Origin: Dehalococcoidia bacterium
GTDB lineage: Bacteria > Chloroflexota > Dehalococcoidia > GIF9 > AB-539-J10
Direction: 5' to 3'
Length of the DNA stretch: 64,000 nucleotides
Assembly: GCA_030615625.1 (NCBI GenBank)
Contig: JAUWYX010000001.1
Location: forward strand, 62,001-126,000
Shown here: positions 9,241-18,589 of the stretch, piece after piece
How positions within the stretch are numbered: the first letter of the stretch is position 1
Layout: each line of letters opens with the position of its first letter
Made by a program: the position numbers and the translations under genes
The notes under the pieces: model-generated
The model's database searches: none
Seen by the model: only the letters and a program-made list of their open reading frames with translations
Told to the model about the DNA's origin: nothing

Positions 9241-10905
9241 TCAAGCAGCCGCACGTTCGGCTTCAGTTACCGGCGCAGCCTCCACCACAACCTTGGGTGC
9301 TCCGAGTAAGGAAAGCATTTCATCCGAAGGGTTAATATGTGGTGGCTTCAGGTGACCTAAATCGGCGCCCTCAGCTTGCCGTTGAGTCATATAGCTGGAA
9401 AAGGCGCCTTGGGGGAGCAAAGTAACCTCTAGGGGCTTTAAGCCAAGCACAGTTTCCATATTGCCAATAAGGCTGTAGAAGTTGCACCGATATTTCCTAT
9501 CTAATTTCTTAAATTGCTCGCGTATCGCTGCTGCCATACCTTCCTCACTGGCAATATATTCATCTCTAGGCTCAAGATAGAGATGCAGCGCAGGTTTATT
9601 ATCAATTAGTTCCTTGCGTGCTACCCAATCCACATAGGCGATGCCAGTGTTTTCAACTGCCTCCTCGATTACCCTTCCTGTCAGCCGACCAAGACTAGCA
9701 ATATCAATAAGGTCATCAGCCCTGCTATAGAATACCATCTGCGGGATATCAATATTCAGTTTTTCATTTCGCAGCGAACTTATCCTGACCATATCGCCAG
9801 GTCTATATCGAGTCATAATACCGCCATGGAAATTGGTGATGACTATCTCGTAATTCTCGCCTGCCTTTACCTCGTCCAGCAAAATAGTCTTCGGCTGGTA
9901 GGAATGGTCAAGTTGCCATTTGAAGTATTCCCTCTCGGGAATGAACTCAAAGAAGTTGAGGTTGGGAATAAAAGTCATACCTTCGTAATCCCAGGTCTGA
10001 ACGGCATAAATACCGCCCTCAGTGCCACCATACAGCTCCAGAGGTTTCCTCCCCCACAGCTCTTCTACCCCTTTCCCGAAAATGGCACTGTCTATGCCAC
10101 CACCCACAACTACCTTAACTGACCATAGATCTTTAGGCAACATAGGACGATGAGCCAACTTGCTCTTGATTAATCCTTTAATGAAGCGAGCAGATGCTTT
10201 GGGATGAGATAGCAAAAAACGAGTATCTACACTTATGGCTCCTCGCTTAAACATTTCCCCGATATAAACCAAGATAGAGGGCAAGCCGCCAAAAGCATCA
10301 AGACCCTGACACAAAGCCTCCTTAAAGCCAGCTTCTATCTTCTTTTGAAATGTCATTTCCTCGGCATTGGAAGGCAGGGGGTCAAAGCCAAGAGCTTGTT
10401 GCATTAAGTATCCCACAACACCTGATCCATAATATCGAGATGCCATAGTGGACAGAGTTTTCAAATGTTCTTTCACGAGAAAATCACCTTGGGCATTACA
10501 GGAGGCAAGAAGCCCAACGCCACCAGCCGTCCTCACAAATTCATATAAGAACCTCTCGGATAAGGGCACCCATTTGAGGTTATATTCACCAGCCCTGCCT
10601 ACCGTATGCACCCACATGGCAGGCTTGGTCGGCAACACGTCTTCCCTTTTTCCCACAAGCTCAGGTAGGTAATCAGAGTAGGTGGTCAATGGCACCTGCT
10701 CCCGGAATTCTTCCACCGTCTCAGGCATGGCACCACGCATCACCCTCTTGCCAAGCTCGCTGTTCTTTAATAGCTCAATCTCCTCCAGAAGCAGTCTCTT
10801 CTGGATAGCCATAAACTCCTCCAGGCTGAGGCCAATAAAGCCGCAGCACATCTGCCACAGCTCTTCTTTTCTCCCCTGACGCAGTAGTTCAATCGGCCTT
10901 GTCAT
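9241..10905 (-). CDS. GH3 auxin-responsive promoter family protein (acyl-adenylating type)
   Basis: YGGTEGGIYAVQ, TRYRPGDMVRISSL, FYSRADDLIDIASLGRLTGRVIEEAV and overall GH3 layout. Confidence 0.8.
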   Translation of the reverse strand: MTRPIELLRQGRKEELWQMCCGFIGLSLEEFMAIQKRLLLEEIELLKNSELGKRVMRGAMPETVEEFREQVPLTTYSDYLPELVGKREDVLPTKPAMWVHTVGRAGEYNLKWVPLSERFLYEFVRTAGGVGLLASCNAQGDFLVKEHLKTLSTMASRYYGSGVVGYLMQQALGFDPLPSNAEEMTFQKKIEAGFKEALCQGLDAFGGLPSILVYIGEMFKRGAISVDTRFLLSHPKASARFIKGLIKSKLAHRPMLPKDLWSVKVVVGGGIDSAIFGKGVEELWGRKPLELYGGTEGGIYAVQTWDYEGMTFIPNLNFFEFIPEREYFKWQLDHSYQPKTILLDEVKAGENYEIVITNFHGGIMTRYRPGDMVRISSLRNEKLNIDIPQMVFYSRADDLIDIASLGRLTGRVIEEAVENTGIAYVDWVARKELIDNKPALHLYLEPRDEYIASEEGMAAAIREQFKKLDRKYRCNFYSLIGNMETVLGLKPLEVTLLPQGAFSSYMTQRQAEGADLGHLKPPHINPSDEMLSLLGAPKVVVEAAPVTEAERAAA

Positions 10906-11071
10906 AGCTATACCTCTTCACTTCATTCAGAATAACAACGCAGGAGCTTCATTATTCTGAAGATAGTATGACAGGGTTAGGAATAGCTTGGGAAGAGATT
11001 ATGTTCTAGAAGATAGTTCTATTTGAAGCTGTGGAGAATGTGATTGTGGAGGAAAATGCGAGGAAAGAAAG

Positions 11072-11398
11072 TCAGGAGCTTTTTACTTTTGACGAGCTAC
11101 CTAGACTTTGCAGTTTCTGAGCTAATTGCTCGAATTCGTTATCGCCAGGTTGCTTGCCTAGCTCCAACCCATAGCTGATAAAGAATTCCAGGAAATTGCG
11201 CAATAGCTCTTTCGTGCCTTCCTGAAACTGGTGAAATTCCTCTCGGGTTACGCTGCCTTGCTTTTTACTTTCTTCTTTTTCCTGCAACTGAGTCTCAATA
11301 AGGAAGTTGATAAACTCAGACCGCCCCATATCATCACGATTGTCATCTACCTTTTTCACCAGCTCAGCATCTACTATCAGCATCCTTTTTTCAGACAT
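11072..11398 (-). CDS. Hypothetical protein with ribbon-helix-helix-like N-terminus
   Basis: MSEKRMLIVDAELVKKVDDNRDDMGRSEFINFLIE pattern. Confidence 0.55.
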   Translation of the reverse strand: MSEKRMLIVDAELVKKVDDNRDDMGRSEFINFLIETQLQEKEESKKQGSVTREEFHQFQEGTKELLRNFLEFFISYGLELGKQPGDNEFEQLAQKLQSLGSSSKVKSS

Positions 11399-11503
11399 AT
11401 ACCGCTCCTATCATACGTAACACTCCTTAGATTTTTATGTTAAATAAGGGGTGACCTCACTCTACTTCCAGGCACCCCTCTATAACTCCGCAACATTACA
11501 GCC

Positions 11504-11779
11504 TCAAGCTCCATTGCCATTTCGGAACTCGAGTACTTCAATTATGCAGTTTATATTTTTGAGCAGTTCTCCCCCTTTGTCCGTTACCTGATAGGTAACT
11601 GCGGGATTTCCCACCTTCACTTTGTTAATGAACCCGTGGCTCAAGAGGAAACCAAGATACTTCTGTATCTGGGCATAGCTCATATTGGCGCTATACATAA
11701 TCTCTGTCTTGCCAGCGCCATTTTTCCCAACCCTGAGCATATCAGCTATTATCTCTATATTAGACCTTCGCCGATTCAT
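11504..11779 (-). CDS. Winged-helix DNA-binding protein
   Basis: RRSNIEIIADMLRVGKNGAGKTEIMYSANMSYAQIQKYLGFLLSHGFI...YQVTDKGGELL. Confidence 0.75.
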   Translation of the reverse strand: MNRRRSNIEIIADMLRVGKNGAGKTEIMYSANMSYAQIQKYLGFLLSHGFINKVKVGNPAVTYQVTDKGGELLKNINCIIEVLEFRNGNGA

Positions 11780-11888
11780 TATATCATCCCAATATATATT
11801 ACCTTTGGCCTATTACTATTATACTACCTCAATGGCACTTGTCAAGCCCCCAAATACTTGGCGGCGCGGGGTGATATAATATGGACTA

Positions 11889-11953
11889 TTGACACCAAAG
11901 GGGATTACATTATACGATAAATCACTGGAGCTAAATCCAAATAACCAGGAAGG
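11889..11953 (+). promoter_or_regulatory. Sigma70-like promoter (TTGACA/TATACG) followed by 5'UTR motif ATCACTGGAGCTAAATCCAAATAACCAGGAAGG
   Basis: Motif 11921-11953 is nearly identical to the pilin leader at 27268-27302 (minus). Confidence 0.5.
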
Positions 11954-11994
11954 TGTTTGAATTAAATATGTAAAGCTTCACCAGGAGGTGGCTG

Positions 11995-12699
11995 ATGAAT
12001 AAGATCAAAGTGATGGTAATTGATGAGCAAGCATTTTTCAGAGCCGGGGTGCGTCAGACGCTGTCTCAACAAGCTGACCTGGAGATATTAGAATGCGACC
12101 CAACTCAGAATGCACTCGAGCTAATTGAAGCTAATCTCCCTGATGTTGCTCTACTTGGCTCTGACCTGGCCAGCCTCAGCGGAATTGAGCTGGGTAGAAA
12201 AATTGCTCAATACTACCCAAATACTAAAGTAATAGTGCTAAGCCCTGACCCTAATGATGAAGAGCTTTTTGAAGTCATTAAAACTGCAGCCGTAGCCTGC
12301 TTGAGTAAGAGCGCCACTGCCGACGAGCTGGTTAGCACTATAAGACGAGCCCGCAAAGGTGAATACCCCATAAATGAAAGCCTGATGACCAGACCCAGGG
12401 TTGCCAGGCAGGTATTAAACCAGTTTCGAGGTATGGGGAGAACTATGGAAGGCATAGCCGCTCCTGTTACCAACAGGGAAACGCAGATTCTAACCTACAT
12501 TGCTGAGGGCAACTCAAATAAAGAAATCGCCCGTATCCTAGAAATCAGCGAACAAACAATTAAGAATCATGTCAGTGCCATCCTTCGTAAGCTAAATGCT
12601 AATGATAGAGCCCACGCTGTTGCTCTCGCCCTGCACAGCGGCTGGATTTCACCCGAAGCAAAACCACGGAGGGTATTAGAAGATTTTGATGAAATTTGA
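11995..12699 (+). CDS. NarL/LuxR-family response regulator
   Basis: Receiver-like N-terminus and C-terminal TNRETQILTYIAEGNSNKEIARILEISEQTIKNHVSAILRKLNANDRAHAV. Confidence 0.9.
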   Translation: MNKIKVMVIDEQAFFRAGVRQTLSQQADLEILECDPTQNALELIEANLPDVALLGSDLASLSGIELGRKIAQYYPNTKVIVLSPDPNDEELFEVIKTAAVACLSKSATADELVSTIRRARKGEYPINESLMTRPRVARQVLNQFRGMGRTMEGIAAPVTNRETQILTYIAEGNSNKEIARILEISEQTIKNHVSAILRKLNANDRAHAVALALHSGWISPEAKPRRVLEDFDEI

Positions 12700-12804
12700 A
12701 TGCCTCTTTATAGGCAATTATAGTGATTTGCAGAAACAGTGACACAAAAGTCATTGTGAGACACCTCCTTATAAAGGGATAAATCCCGAGCACCAAGTCC
12801 TAAG

Positions 12805-12962
12805 CAATATCAAAACCCAAAGCTCAAATGTCAAATCAAGCCCAAAACCCTAAGTAATGACAAAAACAAGTAGCTTTGACATTTGGATTTATCTGGAGCT
12901 TGGGATTTGGAATTTACCCAATGGGATTGCCACGCCCCGACAAGTCGGGGCGTGGCAATGAC
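12805..12962 (+). repeat. Dispersed AT-rich repeat (solo form) plus adjacent CACGCCCCGACAAGTCGGGGCGTG palindrome
   Basis: aatatcaaaacccaaagctcaaatgtcaaatcaagcccaaaa...tagctttgacatttggattt; then gattgccacgccccgacaagtcggggcgtggcaatgac. Confidence 0.75.
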
Positions 12963-13131
12963 TGGTAAAACCAACAACTCCTGTAGGGGAGGGACTTGTT
13001 CCCTCCCAATCCACGAGAGCTCACAAGAGACTCCCCCAAAAGTCCTATTGACAAACTAATACGATATGCTAAATTGTATTTAGCTTGTGGAAGAGGGAGC
13101 TTATTATGCCCTAGTTAGCTCGGGTTAAGAC

Positions 13132-15501
13132 ATGGTTAACAATGTTGACTTCAGCCAATTGGCGAATTACACTTTACCCAAATTGGAGAAAGTGGATGGG
13201 AAGGTGCGTTATATGAAAATTGATTCGGAGCTGAAGGCCCAGATTAGAGGGTATCTGGAGCAGCAGGGGTATGAAGTAACCGAGAGAGCTAAGCTCCTCG
13301 GGAACTCAGGGATTGAGCATACCTTTGATATGCTGGCTCAAAGAGACGATGGTTTTACTAGATACAATATTGCTATCGGCATTGCTGCTGGTGGTGATAG
13401 GGATATAGAAGTGGGCACCATTTTCAGCTTTGCCAATAAAGCCTATGATTGCGGCATCCTTGACAGGATTCTTATTGCCATTCCTGAACTTAGTCAGGAG
13501 ACGAAACAGCTGGCTCGCAAGCAGCGAATAAAGGTTATTGCTGGAGAACAAATTGAGCAACTATTAACCCTGAAACCCGCGCAGCCAGTTAAGCCCGAGG
13601 AGCCGGTTAGGTTTGAGACAAAGGAGGACCTGGTCAAATCTTTAGCCAACCGGGGCTATGGAGTAAAAGAGAATGCCAAAATTAAAGGCCGGTCAGGAGT
13701 TGAATATACCTTTGATATACTGGCCCATGCTGAAAGCGGTCAGGTTGAGCACAAGCTGGCTATAGATTTCCTGAATGGGGAGAAAGAAGTAAACCTGGAA
13801 CAGGTAATGTTATTTGATACTAAGGCCTATGAGGCTGGCGTTGATGAGAAGATCATTGTGGTATCGGTGGAGCTTAGCCCCGAGGCACAGCAATTTGCCC
13901 AGCACCAGCAGATAAAAGTCCTTGGGTTGGGTCAAAAACTAGTTACTAAACCTGTGACTGAAGAGATAACTGTCCAGCCAAAAGGGAAGTCAACTAAATT
14001 AGATAAGCTGAAGAGCAAGCTACTGAGGCAGATGCCCCAGCCTGAGGCACTACAATTGATTCCTGAGGTGATGGCCAGAAGGTATAATGCCATACCCCTG
14101 ACTATATCTGGCAGGACACTGGAAGTGGCTATAGCAGACCCGACTGATATCTTTGCCCTGGAGGCTCTTTCATCCCAGAGCCGAATGAATGTTAAGCCTG
14201 TAGCTGCCACTGTCCAGGAAATCAGGGACGCTATTGACTTCAATTATAAAGCCTATGGCGAAATTGAAAAGCAGATTTCTCGTGTCTCTATCCCGGCTGA
14301 AGAAACTGACGAGAAGCTTGCCCTTAGTGCTGCTACTGATACCCCTCTGGTTCAGGCTCTCAATCTTATAATTGACGAGGCAGTCAAAGCCCGCGCATCT
14401 GACATTCATATTGAGCCAGAAGAAGATAGATTGCGAATACGCTACCGTATAGATGGCACTCTTCACGATACGATGTCTACACCTTTAAGTGTACACCGGG
14501 CACTCATTTCACGAATTAAAATCCTGGCTGAAATGAATATCGCTGACCATTTTCGTCCTCAAGATGGTCAATTCTCTACCGTGGCTAAAGGGCGAGAGAT
14601 AGATGTCAGAGTCGCTACCGCTCCCACTGTCTCAGGTGAGACAGCAACCCTGCGGCTTCTGGATAAGTCACTGGCTACTCTGGGGTTAGCAGAGCTTGGT
14701 CTGCTACCTGACAGCCTGGCAAAGTATGAAAGTATGCTCAAGGTTCCCTATGGTATGATTCTGATTAGCGGTCCTACCGGAGCTGGCAAAACTACTACTC
14801 TATATGCCTCAATCAATTCCCTTGATACTCACGGGAGAAACATCATTACTATTGAAGACCCTGCTGAGTACCGATTTAAGGATATTAACCAGATTCAGGT
14901 TAACCCCCAGGCTGGCATTACCTTTGCCAGCGGCTTGAGGTCCATACTTCGTCTTGACCCTGATGTAATACTGGTTGGTGAGATACGCGATGTCGAGACA
15001 GCTAACATAGCTACTCAGGCAGCCTTAACCGGGCACCTGATGCTGTCTTCTATCCACGCTAATGATGTTGCCGGTGTGCTCTCCCGTCTCCTTGACCTGA
15101 AGGTAGAGCCGTTCTTGATAGTCTCGGCAGTTATTGGTGTTGTCGCTCAGCGGATGGTGCGTCGCATCTGCTCTGATTGTAGCCGCCTTATTGAGGCCCC
15201 CCTGGTCGAACAGATGGCTTATGAAAAGGAAATGGGGGAGAAGCAGACCGAGTTCCTCTACGGTACCGGCTGTAAGTCCTGCGCCTATACCGGTTACCTG
15301 GGGCGGACGGGAATGTTTGAGATTCTACCTATGAGCGACACTATAGGAGTGATGGTCTGTAATCAAGCCAGCAGTAGTGCTGTCCGAGAGCGGGCCATTC
15401 AAGACGGTATGATATCTATGATGAACGATGGTATGCGTAAGGTAAAGGAAGGTATTACCACCCCCTCTGAGGTGCTGCGTAATGCCTACATTACAACTTA
15501 G
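13132..15501 (+). CDS. pilB: PilB/GspE-type T4P assembly ATPase with an extra N-terminal tandem degenerate nuclease-like domain
   Basis: Walker A SGPTGAGKTTTLYAS, EDPAEYR, LRLDPDVILVGEIRDVETA, MshEN-like domain; residues 1-270 hold two ~110-aa repeats. Confidence 0.92.
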   Translation: MVNNVDFSQLANYTLPKLEKVDGKVRYMKIDSELKAQIRGYLEQQGYEVTERAKLLGNSGIEHTFDMLAQRDDGFTRYNIAIGIAAGGDRDIEVGTIFSFANKAYDCGILDRILIAIPELSQETKQLARKQRIKVIAGEQIEQLLTLKPAQPVKPEEPVRFETKEDLVKSLANRGYGVKENAKIKGRSGVEYTFDILAHAESGQVEHKLAIDFLNGEKEVNLEQVMLFDTKAYEAGVDEKIIVVSVELSPEAQQFAQHQQIKVLGLGQKLVTKPVTEEITVQPKGKSTKLDKLKSKLLRQMPQPEALQLIPEVMARRYNAIPLTISGRTLEVAIADPTDIFALEALSSQSRMNVKPVAATVQEIRDAIDFNYKAYGEIEKQISRVSIPAEETDEKLALSAATDTPLVQALNLIIDEAVKARASDIHIEPEEDRLRIRYRIDGTLHDTMSTPLSVHRALISRIKILAEMNIADHFRPQDGQFSTVAKGREIDVRVATAPTVSGETATLRLLDKSLATLGLAELGLLPDSLAKYESMLKVPYGMILISGPTGAGKTTTLYASINSLDTHGRNIITIEDPAEYRFKDINQIQVNPQAGITFASGLRSILRLDPDVILVGEIRDVETANIATQAALTGHLMLSSIHANDVAGVLSRLLDLKVEPFLIVSAVIGVVAQRMVRRICSDCSRLIEAPLVEQMAYEKEMGEKQTEFLYGTGCKSCAYTGYLGRTGMFEILPMSDTIGVMVCNQASSSAVRERAIQDGMISMMNDGMRKVKEGITTPSEVLRNAYITT

Positions 15502-15518
15502 CTGTTGGGAGGTTATAA

Positions 15519-16730
15519 ATGGATTTCGCTTATACAGCCTATACTGAAGATAAGAAATTAGTTCAGGGCAAGGTTTCGGCTATCAGTGAAGAGGCGGCAA
15601 CCGAGCTGCTGGGCTATGGCGGCTACCGGGTAGTCACCCTTAAGAAAGTCGTTCCATTATTTAATAAAGAAAAACTGCTAGCCAGCTTTTCTCGTATAAA
15701 GCCGCAAGAAGTAATCATGTTTTCCCGCCAGCTAGCGCTACTCTTGGAATCCGGCACCGATATCGTTACTTCTTTAGATTTGTTGCAAGACCAGATAACT
15801 AGTCAAACCCTGCGGAAAATAGTTGGTGGGGTAGCCTCGGATATTCGCGGTGGTAGTTCACTGTCAATGGCTCTGGACAAGCACCCTCAGGCTTTCTCTA
15901 CAATGTACTCCCAGGCAATAGCTGCCGGTGAGCAAGGCGGTAACCTGGAGGTGGTGCTGAGGCAAATGGCCGACTATATGGAGAGGGGAGCCGTCACCCA
16001 GAAGAGAATAAAAGGTGCCTTGACCTACCCCATTATCGTGGTTGTTGTCGCTATTGTCGTGGTACTGGTATTGGTCACCCTTGTTTTTCCCACCTTTGTC
16101 AGCTTTTATTCTCAACTCGGGGCTGAGATGCCTCTGCCTGCCAAAATTCTTATGGGCCTTACTAATTGGCTTAACCACTATGGGCTTTATCTTCTGCTCG
16201 TGTTTTTAATTGCTGCTGCCGCACTTTATGTCTATATCAGGACCCCGGCCGGGAGATACCGTTGGGATAAAATGATGCTTGGTTTGCCTGTAGTCGGGCG
16301 TATTGTCCACCTCAGTGAGCTTTCCCGTTGCTGCCGGACTATGTCATTGTTAATCAGAGTCGGTTTACCCCTACCGGAAGTCCTGGCCGTAACCATCCGC
16401 AGTATTACCAATAAGGCCATAAATCAGGGTTTGATCGAAGTTCAGCAGGCGTTAATCAGAGGCGAAGGCTTGTCCCAACCCATGGCTAAGAATGAGTTCT
16501 TCCTGTCCTTAATGACGCAAATGGTGAGAGTTGGCGAAGAAACCGGTAATCTCGAGAATACGCTAGGTACTGTAGCCGAAAGCTTTGAGGCCGAGGCTGA
16601 TGATAAGACCAACTCGGCTGTGGGGCTTATTCAGCCAGTGATAACGATAATTCTGGGTTTGGTGGTTGCTTTTGTTGTTTTAGCTATGTTTTCAGCCCTG
16701 TATTCTGTCTATAATCAGCTAAATATCTAG
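15519..16730 (+). CDS. pilC: PilC/GspF-type T4P inner-membrane platform protein
   Basis: FSRQLALLLESGTDIVTSLDLL, two GspF-like halves, TM segments, downstream of pilB. Confidence 0.92.
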   Translation: MDFAYTAYTEDKKLVQGKVSAISEEAATELLGYGGYRVVTLKKVVPLFNKEKLLASFSRIKPQEVIMFSRQLALLLESGTDIVTSLDLLQDQITSQTLRKIVGGVASDIRGGSSLSMALDKHPQAFSTMYSQAIAAGEQGGNLEVVLRQMADYMERGAVTQKRIKGALTYPIIVVVVAIVVVLVLVTLVFPTFVSFYSQLGAEMPLPAKILMGLTNWLNHYGLYLLLVFLIAAAALYVYIRTPAGRYRWDKMMLGLPVVGRIVHLSELSRCCRTMSLLIRVGLPLPEVLAVTIRSITNKAINQGLIEVQQALIRGEGLSQPMAKNEFFLSLMTQMVRVGEETGNLENTLGTVAESFEAEADDKTNSAVGLIQPVITIILGLVVAFVVLAMFSALYSVYNQLNI

Positions 16731-16749
16731 GTGAGGGTTATCAAGGGGG

Positions 16750-16936
16750 CAATGACAAATGGCAAAGTTCAAAATCCAAAGGGAAAAAGGAGTAGTTTTG
16801 GCATTAAAACATTTCGATTTCAATTGTCATTTGGATTTTGGGATTTGGAATTTAGCCAATGGGATTGCCACGCACTTCCCGCCTGTCATTGCGAGACTGA
16901 CGAAGTCAGCCGAAGCAATCCCGGCGGGGTAAGGGG
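16750..16936 (+). repeat. Dispersed AT-rich repeat (solo) plus GTCATTGCGAG palindrome
   Basis: aatgacaaatggcaaagttcaaaatccaaa...tttggattttgggatttgg...cctgtcattgcgagactgacgaagtcagccgaagcaatcccgg. Confidence 0.8.
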
Positions 16937-16942
16937 ATTGGC

Positions 16943-17422
16943 GTGAGCATTTTTGAGAAAATGAAAAGGGTAAGACTGAATAGCAAAGTAAGGAAAGCCT
17001 TTCAAGGCCGCTCCCGGGGGTTCTCCCTGATTGAGGTGGCGATAGCTATAGCCCTTATCGGGGTAATTACTGTCGCCATTCTGGGTGCCCTATCTTACGC
17101 CTCCACGGTTCTTATCATCACTGATAGGCAGGCCACTGCCGAAAGCCTGGCCAAAAGCCAGATGGAATATGTTAAAAACCAGGACTACATTGACTATTCT
17201 GAGTCTGGCCACGACGATTATGACTTGATAACCGTTGACGGTGAAGGGTATGAGATTGAGCTCGTTGTTGACGAGCTCGTTGTTGACCCAGATCAGTCCA
17301 AGCTTCAGAAGATAACGGTGATTGTCAGCTATGAGATTGTGCGCCCTGAAAATAAAGTAGTAGGAGAACAATTTATCCTGGAGGGCTATAAAAGACAGCC
17401 GGCGGACTATACAGAGGTGTAA
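16943..17422 (+). CDS. Type IV minor prepilin (PilV-like)
   Basis: Prepilin leader GRSRG/FSLIEVAIAIALIGVITVAILGAL. Confidence 0.85.
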   Translation: MSIFEKMKRVRLNSKVRKAFQGRSRGFSLIEVAIAIALIGVITVAILGALSYASTVLIITDRQATAESLAKSQMEYVKNQDYIDYSESGHDDYDLITVDGEGYEIELVVDELVVDPDQSKLQKITVIVSYEIVRPENKVVGEQFILEGYKRQPADYTEV

Positions 17423-17464
17423 AGAGTTCAGAAATCCCAAATTACAAACGGCGGCTGAATCATA

Positions 17465-18028
17465 ATGAATATGAAAAAGCTAAATAAAGACCAGAGGGGA
17501 TTTACCATGGTTGAGCTGCTGATAGCCATGCTTCTTACTGGCATCGTGGCCACCGCCATCACCGGGACCATTCTTTATGCGCTTAATGTGAACTTCAGCA
17601 TTGCCAACCGCATGTCGGCTGTCCGCCAGGTACGCAATGTTGGCTTCTGGATCAGCCCCGACGTCCAGATGGCTCAATGCGTGGAGCCCAGCGGAGGTTC
17701 GGGGTTTCCGCTCACCTTAAGCTGGACTGGTTGGGCAACTAATTATACGCATGAGGTTATTTATACTTTGGAGAATATGCCGTCTAGCGAATTTAAGAGA
17801 CTCCAGCGAGAGCATAAAATTGACTCAGACCCTCCTTCTATTACCATAGTGGCTGAATATATTGACCCGGCAGAGACTAGCTGTGTTTGGGATTGTGATT
17901 GTGATTGTTTTTGGGATGAGGATTGTGATTGGGATGATGCATGGCTTACTTTCACGGTGACCGCCACCGTGGGCGGACAAAACGAGACCCGGATATATGA
18001 AGTTGAACCCAGACCGGGCTCACAATAA
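17465..18028 (+). CDS. Type IV minor prepilin (PilW-like) with Cys/Asp/Trp-rich insert
   Basis: DQRG/FTMVELLIAMLLTGIVATAITG; CVWDCDCDCFWDEDCDWDDAW segment. Confidence 0.85.
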   Translation: MNMKKLNKDQRGFTMVELLIAMLLTGIVATAITGTILYALNVNFSIANRMSAVRQVRNVGFWISPDVQMAQCVEPSGGSGFPLTLSWTGWATNYTHEVIYTLENMPSSEFKRLQREHKIDSDPPSITIVAEYIDPAETSCVWDCDCDCFWDEDCDWDDAWLTFTVTATVGGQNETRIYEVEPRPGSQ

Positions 18029-18037
18029 CATCCCCCT

Positions 18038-18482
18038 GTCATTGCGAGGGGCCTTCTTCCTTTGTCATTGCGAGGCACGACAGTGTCGAAGCAATCTCTG
18101 AAGGGGAAACCCCAAACAATGACAAATTACAAAGCTCAAATGCCAAATCAAGCTCAAAACCCAAATGAGAAAAAGAAGTGGTTTTGGCATTTAAGCATTT
18201 GGATTTCAATTGTGATTGGGATTTTGACATTTGGATTTGTTTGGAGCAATGACACTCCCCTCCTGTCATTGCGAGTCACGAGATTCCTCACCTGTGGTTC
18301 GGAACAAGCTCCGCAATCTCTGAAGGGGAAACCCCAAGCAATGACAAATGACAAAGCCGAAGGAGCCAAACTGTCTTGCCACCTGAGAGTACCCTGATTT
18401 AATCAATTTTTTCGAAGCGACGAAGCAATCTGGGAGGCGTTTTCAGGCGCCAGTGGTTGCCACGCTTCGCTCGCAATGACAA
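18038..18482. repeat. Cluster of dispersed repeats (palindromic GTCATTGCGAG and AT-rich families)
   Basis: gtcattgcgaggcacgacagtgtcgaagcaatctc; caatgacaaattacaaagctcaaatgccaaatcaagctcaaaacccaaatga; a second copy near 18265-18360. Confidence 0.8.
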
Positions 18483-18589
18483 AAGGAAAATAGTGGTTTA
18501 CGAAAACCGTAACACAAAAATGTAGTGGCGGAGTTTATCTCCGCCTTACCCGGGCGGGGACGAGCCCCACCCCTACGGAGGGAAAATCC

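Noticed and set aside
16731-16946. 71-aa ORF between pilC and the prepilin
   Set aside because: Consists largely of AT-rich repeat and palindrome sequence (ends CHCETDEVSRSNPGG).
18039-18397. ORFs at 18039-18269, 18062-18397 and 18154-18369
   Set aside because: They lie in the repeat cluster and read translated repeat sequence (e.g. MSLRGTTVSKQSLKG) with no independent coding signal.
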